In this document: one piece after another, positions 12,676 through 24,992 of the stretch | Layout of the letters: each line of letters opens with the position of its first letter | Position numbering within the stretch: position 1 is the first letter of the stretch | Assembly: GCF_000485595.1 (NCBI RefSeq) | Contig: NW_014577064.1 | Location: 1,008,780-1,049,200, forward strand | Length of the DNA: 40,421 nt | Direction of reading: 5' to 3' | DNA from: Priapulus caudatus | Lineage: Eukaryota > Priapulida > Priapulimorpha > Priapulimorphida > Priapulidae | Made by a program: the position numbers and the translations under genes | The notes under the pieces: model-generated | Seen by the model: the letters and a program-made list of their open reading frames with translations, nothing else | The model's database searches: none | Told to the model about the DNA's origin: nothing

Positions 12676-12790
12676 CAAGTGTATGTGTGTGTGTGTGTGT
12701 GTGGTGGTGTGTGTGTGGTGTGTGGTGTGTTGTGCATGGTGTGTGTGTGTGTGTGTGTGTGGTGTGGGTGTGTGTGTGTGTGTGTGTGTG

Positions 12791-12821
<31 letters not shown>

Positions 12822-12888
12822 GTGTGTGCGAGTGTGTGTGTGTGTGTGGCGCGCGCGTGTGTGTGTGTGTATGAAAACTTTAAAAATG
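11884..12888. repeat. TG-rich block of unit B, identical to that of unit A
   Basis: Matches 4302-5306 at constant spacing through all its irregular repeat interruptions. That is unexpected given how noisy the adjoining sequence is. Confidence 0.9.
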
Positions 12889-13120
12889 CTTTAATGTAAC
12901 CAAACAGATGGTTTCTCTATTGTCCAAATCTTGTTAAGTTTACAATCAAGTTGATGCGGCATGATCTTTTCTATCGATAGAGGTCACGTTGAAGATAAGA
13001 TGAGAGATGACACTCGTCTAGCGCCATGACGGCAACCTTTCGCTGTTAACTGTGACTTAGATATATGGGCAATAGCTTTCCACTGTATTTCCCATTATAG
13101 GCTATCCAATATCCCATATT

Positions 13121-13285
13121 AGGAAGCGTATAACTGACAAATTTGACATAATGACATAATGACATAATTTAATGACCATAATAGTTTAATGAATTTATAA
13201 ATAATTACAATTTAAATTTAATATTTAAATTATTATCAATATATAAGTACAATACAATGACATAATTTGTATTATAACGCTCCTG
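13121..13285. mobile_element. Small AT-rich TIR element, unit B copy
   Basis: Counterpart of 5540-5701. It starts AGGAAGCGTATAACTGACA and ends in ACGCTCCTG, with an AT-rich interior and ATATT on both flanks. Confidence 0.6.
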
Positions 13286-13763
13286 ATATTACTAATGTCT
13301 CGAAACACGACATTATCATAGAGACAATAATAAGTATATACAGCAACGAAACCAACGACAACAATCCATCTAAAAAAATGAAAAAAACAAAATTGATAAA
13401 ATGTTAATATGAATATAAAAAGTATTAGATGTATGTAAAAGATGCAACTGTGTAAGGAAAACTATATACCCAAAAAATAAAAACAATAATTTAGATACAT
13501 AAGCCCTAGAGATATAGGGCTTATAATGATTTCGCAGCAAAGAATACTTAAATGCCGAAAGGTAATAGAAAAAAAACGTGGCTGCGGTCAGCTGCTATGT
13601 GTGACGAAAGTGTGATGATATGAGTACGATATAAACGATAAATGTTTATGAACCCCAAATTAACTTACTTTCGAAGCTCGACAGCGGGCGAATCATCTCA
13701 TGGCACAAGAATTAGTTCTAAAGAAGAAGTACGTCACGGTTCCTTTCATATTCTCGAAATAAT

Positions 13764-14439
13764 GAGTATGTAGTATGTATGTATGTATGTATGTATGATA
13801 TGGATGTATGTATTGGTATTATCGTGATGTATGTATGTATGTATGTTGTATGGTATGTAATGTTGATGTATGTATATGTATGTATGTTGTATGTATGTAT
13901 GTATGTATGTATATGGATATATCGTATTGTATGTATGGTCTTTATGTATGTAATGTATGTATGTATTGTATGTATGTATTATGTATGTATCAGTATTAGT
14001 ATGTATGTATGTATTATGAATGATGATGTATGTTTATATGTTATGTATGTATGTACTGTATGTATGTAGTATGTATGTATGTATGTATGTATGTATGTAT
14101 GTATGTATGTAGGTATTGTATGTATGTATGTTGTAGTTATGTACTGTATGTATGTTATGTATGTAGTGATATTATTGTATGTAATGTATATGTATGTATG
14201 TACTGTATGTATGTATGTATGTATGTATGCTATGTTTGTATGTATGTATGTTAGTATGTACTTTGATGTATGTATGTAATGTAATGTATGTATGTATTGT
14301 ATGTAGTATGTATGTAAGTATGTAGTATTATGTAGTATGTATTGTATGTATGATATGTATGATGTAGTATGTATGTATGTATGTATGTTGTATGTATGTA
14401 TGTATTGTAGTGTATGTATGTATGTATGTATGTTGCTAG

Positions 14440-14470
<31 letters not shown>

Positions 14471-14823
14471 TGTATGTATGTATGTATTGTATGTATGTTA
14501 CTGTTGTATGTATGTATGGTATGTATGTATGTATGTATGTATGTCTAATGTATGTATTAGTATGTATGTTAGTAGTATGTATTGTATGTATGTACTGTAG
14601 TATGTATTATGTATGTATGATGTATGTAGATGTATAGTATGTATTATGTGTATGTATGTATTGTATGTATGTTGATGTATGTATGTATGTATGCTATGTA
14701 TGTGATGTATGTATGTATGATATGTATGTATATGTGATGTATGTATGTATGTTTATGTATGTATTGTACTTATGTATGTATGTTTATGTATGTATGTATG
14801 TATGTATGTATGATGTATGTATG

Positions 14824-14854
<31 letters not shown>

Positions 14855-15008
14855 GTATGTTATAGTATGTAATGTATGTATGTAATGTATGTATGTACTG
14901 TAGTATAGATGTATGTATGTATGTATGTATGTATGTATGTATTGATGTATGGATGTATGGTGTATGTATGTATGTATGTTTATGTATGTATGTATGTATT
15001 ATGAGTTT

Positions 15009-15039
<31 letters not shown>

Positions 15040-15938
15040 TGTACTGTAGTATGATGTATGTATGTGTAATGTATGTATGTATGTACGTAGTGTATGTATG
15101 TATGTTATAGTATGTATGTATGTATTATGTAGCTTTTTTTCATGTATGTATGTATGTATGTATGAAGTATGATGTATGTTGTTATGTATGTATGATGTAA
15201 TGTATGTATGTATATGTATGTATGTATGTAGTGTAATGTATGTATGTTGTATGTATGTATGTATGATATGGGTATGTATGTATGTATGTATGTATGTATG
15301 ATGTATTATGTATGTATGTAGTATGTATGTATGTATGGTATTGCTATGTATGTATGTATGTATGTAGTATGTATGTATTATATGTATGGTATGTATTATT
15401 CATTATGATGTATGTATGTATGTACTGTATGTATGTTAGTATGTACTGTATGTAGATTGTATGTATGATTGTATGTTATGTATGTAAATGTATGTATGTA
15501 TGTATGTATGTATGTATGATATGTATGTATGTATTGTATGGTATGTATGTATGTATGTATGTATGTAATGCTATGTATGTATGTATGTGTATGTATGTAT
15601 GTATGTATGTAATGTTTATGTATGTAATGTATGTATGTATGTATGTATGTATGTATGTATCGTATGTCTGTATGTTATTAGTGATGTATGTATGTATGAT
15701 GTTATTTAGTATGTTGTATGTAGTAGTACATGTATGTATGTATGAGTATTATGTATGTTATGTTAATGTTATGTATGTATGTATGTATGTATGTAATGTA
15801 ATGTATGTATGTATGTATGTATGTATGTATGTATGGTATCGTAATGTATCTGTATGTATGTATGTAGATCGTATGTATTTATGTATGTATGTATGCATGC
15901 ATGTATTGTATGTATATATGTATTATGGTATGTATGTT
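13764..15938. repeat. Degenerate TATG array, unit B
   Basis: About 2.2 kb of TATG repeat, interrupted far more often than the unit A array by GA, TTG, AG and CTG insertions. It is the same locus within the duplicated unit. Confidence 0.95.
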
Positions 15939-16325
15939 GTCAGCTCTACTGTGCGCGTTTATTTGCTGGTAGGGCTCATCTACGAACTCTGAGATGCACA
16001 CCTAAACTTGCTGATATTCTGCTTATATCGTAGGTAGCTGATCAATGCACCGCATTCACAATCGACTAGTCACAGAAATGTTCTACACGAGTAAGTGTGA
16101 TTTTCTCTTGGCACTTAAAATCATAAATACGATTTGCACTCTCACTTAACAAACGCGTATCGGCGATCCTCCACTTAAACCGCAGCGGAAGCCGAGGTCT
16201 GTGCTCTGGAGAGCAAGGGCGAATGGCAGCGGGTGTTGCTACCACCATCACGCGTCTGATCGGGCGCACGCATATACCATCGTTGCATGCTCAGCGCTGT
16301 ATGGTGCAGCACAGAAGGATATAGG
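15939..16325. other. Unique sequence of unit B, no gene
   Basis: Counterpart of 8203-8576, with many one-base indels relative to it. No coding signal is recognised. Confidence 0.6.
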
Positions 16326-16727
16326 AAGGGAGAACGCGCGGCGCGCAGTGACGAGAGAGGTGCGATGTAGTGAGTGAGAGCGAGCGAGCGAGAGATAAAG
16401 ACGACAAATATCAGAGTAAAGGTCAAAAGTGCGAATAAGAAGAGACTTTGACAGAAAAAGGAGAGATTAAAAGCAGATGTGGAGAAAGATTAAAAGAGGA
16501 GGAGAGATGAGAGAGAGAGAGCAGAGAGAGAGAGAGAGAGAGAGGAGAAGAAGAGTAGGGAAAGAGAGAGAATGAGAGAAGAAAAAAAGAAAAAGAAAAA
16601 AAAAGAAAAAAAAGAAAACGAAAAAGAAGAAGAAGAGAAGATAAGAAAGACAATACCGACTGCTGACGATTACGTAAAAGAAGAAGAAGAAGACGCACGG
16701 AGAGCGACGGATGACATATGTGTGGAA
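16326..16727. repeat. Purine tract of unit B
   Basis: GA, GAAA and GAAG repeats matching the unit A tract, with indels that break any shared reading frame. Confidence 0.9.
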
Positions 16728-18430
16728 TACGATAGCAATCGAATTATAAATAAAAGAGAGAGAGTTAGAAATATTTGCCAGGGATTGCAAACAGAGAGCC
16801 GAACGAATGCAGTTGATGGAAACGAACACCTTAAACGCCCGCCCAACTGAGTTGGCGGGGAAGGAAGGGGGCAAAAGCTGCTCTTAAATGCCATCCGGTC
16901 AGGGGTCGATGGAGAAACTCGTTTGATTATTATCACTGTTGCCCCCCGTACATGGAGCAAAGTGCATTGAGATTTCACGCCGGGTCAACCAAATAAAGAG
17001 TCATCAAAATTATGTGCGAGATACGAACGCATACACGATCCTGCGCTAGAAGTCCATGAATTATAGATTCGGGGTACTTCTAAACAGAAAAATAATTAGC
17101 GGCGAGTTGTTTTAATAAATGAATTGTTTAAAGTGTATACAGGAGCACAGGCGACAGTGGGTCGTACCGGCAGGCGATTGTAGTAGCGTGGTATACCTGC
17201 TGCGTGTACAAGGCACATGCCACATCATGAGGCTTGCATATATATACGCTATATGGCGAACATATTACACGACAAAGTCACATATAACGAACTGCAATAG
17301 TTTTCAGCTATACGATTTTAGAACAGTGTGATATTGTGTACAGTCATGGGTACAATTTATATAAAAGGTAGGTTAACTCCAGAACGTATATAAGTAGAGC
17401 TATGAAAGTTAACACTTGCGCTAAATGTTCTTGGAGGAACTGATCTCGGCGTGTAGACCTAACGTGGTTTGAGTGGCCGGTTAGCAGCGCTCGGTGAATA
17501 AATAAACAGAAATAAAGGCACCAGTGTTCGTGTGTTTATGTAATCGCGTGAATGGACGTAGAACGGATTCTCATATGAACGCATGACAACCTGCAGAACT
17601 GTCAAGAAAAGCATTAGACACTAGGTGTTTGGCTAGGGGCGTAATGTGATATTTTCATACCACCCGCGTGCTCAAGCCGGTGCTTAGTATAACCAGAACA
17701 TGCATAGTAACTCACCCACGCATACCTTCCTGACATCGATATGCGGACCGCATCGCCTAATAAGGAAGTTGCAAGAAACGTACCACAACATCCATATAAA
17801 GTCTCTAGTGAAAGATCGCGTGTCATAATAGTAACCCATTTAGTATTCATAACCTCATTTCGCTAATTATAAGTATTGGTACTTACACATATAGACGTAA
17901 CAGCACCCATACTAGTGTATACTTACCTAGCACAACAACTGCAGTATAATAAATAAACATATAAATATAATTAACCAGTGATTATATATACGTACCTGAG
18001 CGAAAACGTACACACGACGCAAGTAGAAGGGGGGAAGTAACCGCGTGTGCGGGCGGCCGCCGCGCGCGATACGACCATGGGTGCCTGCCCAGCGTAATAT
18101 CGCGCGACAATTCCTAGCTCACGCTGACCGAAGATCATCTTTTGAGCTCAAGCTTACTGTTCTACCCAACAGCGGAGCGCAGTTAAGCTCATCTTGGGTG
18201 GTGGTATTGTAATGCCCGCAACGGCCTGTGAATTAATACGGTGGGCGGAACTCTCCCGTTAAAGCAGCAACTGCTGGCGATTTCCGAGTGCCGATCTCAC
18301 CACACGGGCGTGAAACCATGACCGACACGAACACGTCCACCGTGATTAATATTGCGTCGGCAAACTGAAATTCTCAGATCGCTTTTTACGCGTGATAGAC
18401 ACGCACTGCGCTGTATAGGCATACACTCGT
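16728..18430. other. Unique part of unit B, no gene recognised
   Basis: Counterpart of 8926-10510. TATATAAG (17387-17394) and AATAAA (17497-17502) are conserved here too. Otherwise I see nothing in it. Confidence 0.55.
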
Positions 18431-18749
18431 ATGTTGCGCAGGTGTTTCTGTGTCATTTACAATATATTTATATATATATATAGTTATTAATTTATATACG
18501 CACACACTTGCACTTATCCGCGCAGCGCCGCCTTGCTCTTGCGGCGTCCGCTGGCGGCGGCGCTTGTGGAAGCGTGCGCGACAGCAGCTTGCCTATGGTT
18601 GAGCGACATCAGTACGTCAGCACATCCGCTGGACGCGCTGCATGCTGCGCTGGTATTTACGCGACTATGACCGTATGGCCCGCTAATCAGCATGTCGCCT
18701 TACATGAGAACAGGCTACAGAAACTTGCCGACGCTACGATGAGATTCCG

Positions 18750-19088
18750 CAAGCACTACTGCCGCGCTACATGCAGCAATGCCACTGACATACGCCCGCG
18801 CTAACGATGGCAAGCATAGCTGCGCGAAGCTAACATGCACTATACTGCCGGCGCTACCTGCAAGCATACTGCCGCGCTACTGCAGCATGACTTGCCGCGC
18901 ATACGATGCAGCATACTGCCGACGCTACTGCAGCATACTTGCCGCGCTACGTGAGCATACTAGCCGCCGCTACTGCAGCATACGCCTGCGGCTACATGCA
19001 GCATACTGCCGCGCTACATGCAGCATACTGCCGCGCTACATGCAGCATACTGCCGCGCTACATGCAGCATACTGCCGCGCTACACACC
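18750..19088. repeat. GC-rich 22-bp minisatellite
   Basis: Tandem copies of a 22-base unit (CATACTGCCGCGCTACATGC plus AG). They are perfect from about 18998 to 19083 and increasingly degenerate to the left. The open frames across it (Ala/Tyr/Cys-rich) look repeat-driven. The GC-rich stretch begins near 18510. Confidence 0.85.
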
Positions 19089-21574
19089 GCAACAAGCCGC
19101 AGCCACGACACGTCAGGCAAATAGTAACAAAACTCGCGCAATCGTTTGAGCGAAAACGTCGACAAAAGTATACTAAAAAGCTAATATCCATATTGCCAAG
19201 TCATTGTAGTATTGCAAAATAAGGTTGTATGAAAACTAACTTAGCAAGCTTGTATTTTTGTATTACAAAGTAACTGTTGCGTATATTGTGTAATCTGTGT
19301 CAAGATTCGTCCGACTGTCTGGTTAGAGACCATGGGACGTGAGAACAAAACTAATGTGTGGTAGAAATATTCAGCTGATACTGAGAGCAAAGGAGAGAGG
19401 GGCGTACTGCAATATGCGACCTTCTCAACTATGTGTTCCTACCTTGTTATTCGCCTACCTTGTTATAGACTTTTTAATTTTCATTCGAAATTTAAGGGCA
19501 TGCAAAGTGAGCCGACGGGTCTAGTACTAAATCTGAAATCAATCATTACACAACGTGATACTGCTCACGGGTTTCTGCCGTTGCCACACGATTTAATTTG
19601 TTTCACTTATACATCTAATAAGCTCCACGTAAAGACATATAGGCATGACAATAATTTCAAGCATAATACTTCAACGCCTTTAGATTTTCACAGACACGTC
19701 ATCTTTGTTTTATTTTCCCCATATTTTAAACATGGTATGCACATTAATAGCAGATATAACGCGATTTCAGAGCAGATACCCTGCGTAAACATGCGAGCAA
19801 TAAACCAAGTAAAATGTCAAGGTACGGACCATTCATTGCATTGCCCCGAGTAAAAGTCAAAAACTTGTACTTCATACGAGATGCTGCCATCAGCTTGTCG
19901 TTGTATTGTTGTATTGCAGATTACGGATAGCTCGGGCACAACAACAGTCGAACATGATATACCGACATGCCATTTTTTCCTGATAATAAAATGTACGGTT
20001 ACAAACATATTGCACCATATTAAATTGCGTGCAATCCCAAGTGGATACCATTACAAGACGTTGCTCGGACGCCCTCAGACTCGACCACGCGTACTCTCGT
20101 AGCATAACAAACATAAAATAACGGGGTTGTTAACAAGTTTGACATTTTCCACATTCGTCATACCACAGAGACCAAACGCAAGACTCTGTGGAATGTGCTG
20201 AAACGTATTTATATGTTTGAAATTGAAAGTGCCACTTAAATCATTTAGCAGGAAAATATGACAATAACAATGTAGGCAGAATAAGGAATATATAAGGTAT
20301 ATATAAGGTAGGAACAAGGTGGAATGTAGACTATAATATCTGAAAACAAAAATAATCACAATGGATAAGATCACAAATGGAAGTTTAAAATAATCCAATA
20401 AATTCCAGCATAAATCTAACGCATAAATTGTAAATAAAAATATTTTGTCACAAACGGTTATATATCACAGTTAAAATTAAGCTATAATAAGCACAACATC
20501 AACTTCATCCGTTCACATATACAAAGCTATACAAGTGTAATAACAGTGCTAGATTTTATATTAATCTATACCTACATTCATCAGATCCATTCCTAGACAT
20601 AAGTACAATCAGCAGTGTACCTTCCCTCAGGAATTTTACTCGAAAACGTTACAAAGGCACACCACACATATTTCTATTCATGAAGCTGGTTGCGCGAATG
20701 TGCAATAACGCATCCATACACAAGCATACTGAACAGACCGGGAGTGTTTATAGCTTACCCCTATCTCCCCAAAGGGCCAAAACGTCTTAACTTTAAATCA
20801 CATACCATATGCTATTCATAACTCCTTATTCGCACATGAATGACTATTTAATGTCCAATACCCTTTTGGACTACTGACAGCAGTTTGCCATGCACATGAT
20901 TGGCAATATTTCTCTTCACACATGTGTTGTTATTTATAGCTCATTATGCATATATGAATTGCCAGTTGCCGCCCATAGCAACACATATGTGATAGAGTAT
21001 TTTATAGAGTATTCGTTCTCTCCCTGAATAACGTGACTAATAACAGGTTTTTTTAAACAACTAGTTTGCACGGAAACATATTGATCCAACTAAATATGCA
21101 AAATTTACAAAGTAACAAATATTCTTAAATTAGCACGTATAATATAGGATATGAATACTAAATTCGAAATCATGGCCTAATTTATAATGCGACTCGCAAG
21201 TTATACAATTCTGACCTGCTTTTCAAACTATTCTGACTAGGAATGAGCAACAGAAGCACATTGCCACAAAGCATGCAAACAACACGCGTTCCTATTACGA
21301 ACAGATACATCAACACGACGAGATGAAACATGCAGCGCATTTGAAAACCATCTGTATTGATCATAAACAACTAACACATAAGAGAATAATGTTACAGTAC
21401 GCCTGCTTCACTTACAGTTACAGCCACTTACAGTGCAGCACAGGAATGCAAGGCCACTGCATTTTCTACGATAGCATTTATATATATTTCGGGTGGTACT
21501 AGGAACGCTGCTGCTACATTCGCTCTATTTAGACCTGCTGATTTGTCCACAAATAAAGAGAACCCACATGTTAT
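19089..21574. other. Intergenic AT-rich sequence, no gene recognised
   Basis: Open frames, including a 140-codon plus-strand one at 19431-19853, show no domain, no splice-linked neighbours and no repeat homology that I recognise. Confidence 0.5.
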
Positions 21575-21628
21575 CAAGAGCTAATAATACCTCTTATTAT
21601 TAGCTCTTGATGGTATTATTAGCTCTTG
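21575..21628. mobile_element. Miniature palindromic insertion
   Basis: CAAGAGCTAATAATA, a CCTCT loop and TATTATTAGCTCTTG form a perfect 15-bp hairpin. A second copy of the right arm follows at once (21614-21628). The 7-base direct repeat ATGTTAT flanks the whole (21568-21574 and 21629-21635), which is what a target-site duplication would look like. No coding capacity. Confidence 0.6.
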
Positions 21629-22123
21629 ATGTTATCATGTCCGTTTATTGCTCTGCATTATCATCAGCTACCACAAACGGCTTTTTTTAAACGACTGACC
21701 GATTAGTTGTTAAAGATGAACAACCATCACCAAACCTTCTCATACCTACAACAGCAGTTCTAGCATTTGTGCTAGGCTATGCTGCTTCTAAATAGAGGGA
21801 TGCAGCTAGTCTGGATATGGTCAGGAACATTCTCAGACAATGCAAAAGCATCAAGGCCATGTTTGGTTCATTATGAGAGAAACAGCAAGACAAGTAGAAA
21901 GGCTTTGTTCTGCCATTTTCACACAGGCGGCAAAAATGTTCACAGTACATATTACAATGCTTCCAAGCATATGGTTGGCTGCAGGCATTTTGGCCACCAC
22001 AGAGTATATAATAAGTAGCATATCTTGCATCTTATATGGCAGATTTGCATGTATTAAGACGAAGATCATAATCAGTGAGAATTTTAAGCAGTCAGCAGTC
22101 ATGGAAAGTTTTACTAAGTACTG
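21629..22123. other. Intergenic sequence downstream of the RILPL1-like gene
   Basis: No gene recognised. Short frames on both strands lack motifs. Confidence 0.45.
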
Positions 22124-22129
22124 TTTATT
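22124..22129 (-). promoter_or_regulatory. Candidate poly(A) signal of the RILPL1-like gene
   Basis: AATAAA on the minus strand, about 720 bases beyond the stop codon. It is the first canonical signal I noticed downstream. Transcript data would be needed to confirm it. Confidence 0.35.
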
Positions 22130-22569
22130 TAAGATTGTTTTTAGCTATGATGTGGTATTCTATACACCTCCGAATAGCCTACAGTATATATACTAACCAT
22201 TGCTGATCATTAAGAGGAATTGTGAAATACATGGACTTTGATGGGTGAAAATATTTAAACAAGGATGCGGCCTTGTTGATAATTCTTAGTAGTGGGGACG
22301 ACCATTATGAAGTCAACTTTTTTCCAGATTATTACTTTCCAAATGTTGAGTGCATGTGTCTAAAACAGCAGGGCATCTCATAAGCTGCTAAATAGAGTAC
22401 GGTGTGTGCCAAGTCAATAGCTTCAAAAACACCATCGATGCAATTCTGTTACGAACTGAACAGGCTTCTGTAGTTTCATAGATCACAAGCACTAAAATGA
22501 CAGCAGGTTGTCTACAATAACATGAATAATGCCACTGCTACTGAGCTTACCTATTTGCTACATCAATTG

Positions 22570-22850
22570 TACCATGGTTGTGATGACATCACTGATCTCA
22601 TGACACCACTGCCACATTAACGACACCACTGCCACGTTAACGACATCACTGTAAACTGTAACGGCATCGCTGCTACATCAATGATACACCTGATACTATC
22701 ATAACATTACTGCCACATTAATGGCATCTCTGAATACTGTAATAACATCACTGCCACTGTGATGATGTCATTGCTACTGTGATGATGTCATTGCTGCTGT
22801 GATGACGTCAGTGCGACTGTGATGACGTCAGTGCGACTGTGATGACACTA
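22570..22850. repeat. 20-bp minisatellite at the 3' end of the RILPL1-like gene
   Basis: About 13 copies of a 20-base unit (GTGATGATGTCATTGCTACT type). They are degenerate on the left and nearly perfect at 22757-22850. Two successive copies contain the exact CRE palindrome TGACGTCA (22803-22810 and 22823-22830). The array runs into the RILPL1-like stop codon, so the transcript's 3' untranslated region starts inside it. Confidence 0.85.
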
Positions 22851-23055
22851 CTGCTCGTTCCCGGCCGGTACCTCTTGATCTTCTGGGGATGCTGGAGGCA
22901 CTCCGGAGGGCGACCCTGAGCGGGAGGAGGGCTTGCTGCCCTGTGAACGAGGCTCGGGGGAGGAGCTGGACCTGATGCCTATTGCACGAGGCTGGTGCAC
23001 AGGGCTGCTCTTTGCACTTGTAAACGGACTCTCCTCTCCAAAGAAGAACCGGAAG
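22848..23055 (-). CDS. RILPL1-like exon 8, C-terminus (residues 360-427)
   Basis: Completes GIKRF-FRFFFGEE, then a Ser/Pro-rich tail and a TAG stop. Acceptor TTTCTCCCAG. Confidence 0.92.
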
Positions 23056-24940
23056 CTGGGAGAAATGGAGAGATCAGTTATGGTTTTAGCTCTTTTCTAT
23101 AACAAGGAACGAAAAACAAGGGAAACTGGAAACTGATAGACATTAGATATAGCTTTAGAAAAACCAGAAACGAATAGCGATCAGAAATAGTTTTACCTGC
23201 TGTAAAAGAATAAAACATAAGTAACTGGAGCCCAAAGAACAATCATGCCCGACTGCAGCCTATACACACAAAGAATACCAGTGTGCCACTATACTACTAA
23301 CTACTACTGAATTTAAACTATATGTTAAAACTGTTCTACTATCTTGGCCTTTAGACAGTTAAATACTGAATAGCACTTACAAGCGTTTGATGCCAGACTT
23401 TTGGTATCTCATTGGGTAGAGCTTCTCCAGGGGTTCTTTGTTGATTGGTCCTTGTGCATCGCCCTCATAGAGGTCATCTGCTAGTGAACTGCAGCAAGTA
23501 CAATGTTTAGCATGAGTGTGAGAGAAAGGTTGCACAACGACATTAATGACTTATACACGATACCAGGATCATCGTAGAATTGGGGTACAATACTCCCTAC
23601 CATAGCGTCATTGGGTCACAGGTATATTCGAGCCAGATGAGCATGCTACGTGGTGTGTACAAGTTTTTGCTTAGACACAACATGCAACTGAGGACAACCA
23701 TGAATGGTCTGACCAGCCTACACAGCTGGCCCCCCTCCCCTCTAGTGCTGCATACAAAAACCTACTGATTAATAAACTGTCTAGTTGTTATGTCCGTGCA
23801 AAATGCAAGCATGCTTGTGTACATTTATGCTTGCGCATGTCAAACCATGTTCTCCAAGAATGTCTGAAATCTGGCCTTTGCCCCACTGCTCTTTAACCTG
23901 TGACCTCCAATTTCACAACAGTTTTGGCTTTTCTTACTATGACGCTATATATATAATATCAAGAGCATAGGACAAGCTGTCTATACTTGAACCGTAATTC
24001 CGCATTTCTCCTTATACCTTACGTTAAGGGGGAGTGTTCCCCCTTCCTTCATTCTTGTTAACCTTTGACCCTTGACCCCCAGCTTCGACTTTCCAATTTA
24101 TTTTTGGATTGCCCTCCTACATCCCGAATATCAACACCGTATCTCAAGCCATTTAGATTTGTGCCCATATTATTGATGGACCGACAGATAGATAGATGGG
24201 TGCTCATGCCATTCTACAAGCTGCATCTGACTGTATTAGATGAGCTAAAAACAGGTTTAACACAGATAATAATATACAAGCCTTAAAGTTTTTAATATAA
24301 GCCACAGTTGTCTTATACAAATGAATCCATTCACATTTGAAATTTTAAACACAAAAGCATGAGAAGACTTCACAACAGTAGTGTTATTACTCTCAAGGCA
24401 CTTCACGCAGTGCTAAAAATAACTATAATGGCCGTGTAGGCATGTGTGAAGGTTTTCACCATGCAAGCACTACCTACCACGGTCTGTACTGTTCTAACTC
24501 TTCCTCCATCTCCATGAGCTTGCTCTTTAGTTCATTTCTTTCCCAAAGAATCTGCCGCAGTTCATTAAGTGTAAAGCGAGGCCTGTCTGGGTCTTTTAGG
24601 TCAATAAGCATCTTACCCTCCAAATCCGGTGTGGAGATCTGGAGCATAGATTCAATATCAAAAGAGCATAAACAATTGATTTCCAATAACACCTCATAGT
24701 TTCCCATCATAGTTTTTGACACTAAATGTAAATTAATAGATTGCCGATAAACATATATTATTTTGCTTACTAGCACATGAATCGATTTGTCAATAAATAA
24801 AAATAGAAAATAAATATAAACAAATAAAATTTTAAAAATACATATTATGAATTATAATATAACACAACTAACATTTTCTCTCTGAGAGAGAAAGGCAGCG
24901 AGAAAGAGAGAGAGGTGGAGAGCTAGAGAGACAGGGGAAA

Positions 24941-24992
<52 letters not shown>

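Larger units (their letters stand above)
10513..18430. repeat. Segmental tandem duplication, unit B
   Basis: Second copy of the 2870-10510 unit, in the same orientation and directly adjacent. It begins ATCTCCTTGTCTATGG and ends ATACACTCGT. Unit B is slightly longer, about 7.9 kb. Its TATG array is far more irregular than that of unit A. Outside the TG block the two copies share long matching words broken by frequent one-base indels. Confidence 0.9.

Noticed and set aside
16572-16850. Lys/Glu-rich 92-codon plus-strand frame
   Set aside because: Low-complexity purine tract; the matching region of unit A does not keep the frame.
18998-19083. CRISPR-like regular repeats
   Set aside because: Head-to-tail 22-bp minisatellite without unique spacers, in a eukaryotic genome.
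19431-19853. 140-codon plus-strand open frame
   Set aside because: No recognisable domain, ordinary AT-rich composition and no exon-like neighbours. Length alone is not enough.
24005-24060. AAGGGGGA/TCCCCCTT hairpin as a MITE end
   Set aside because: Short arms with no partner TIR or flanking duplication that I can find.
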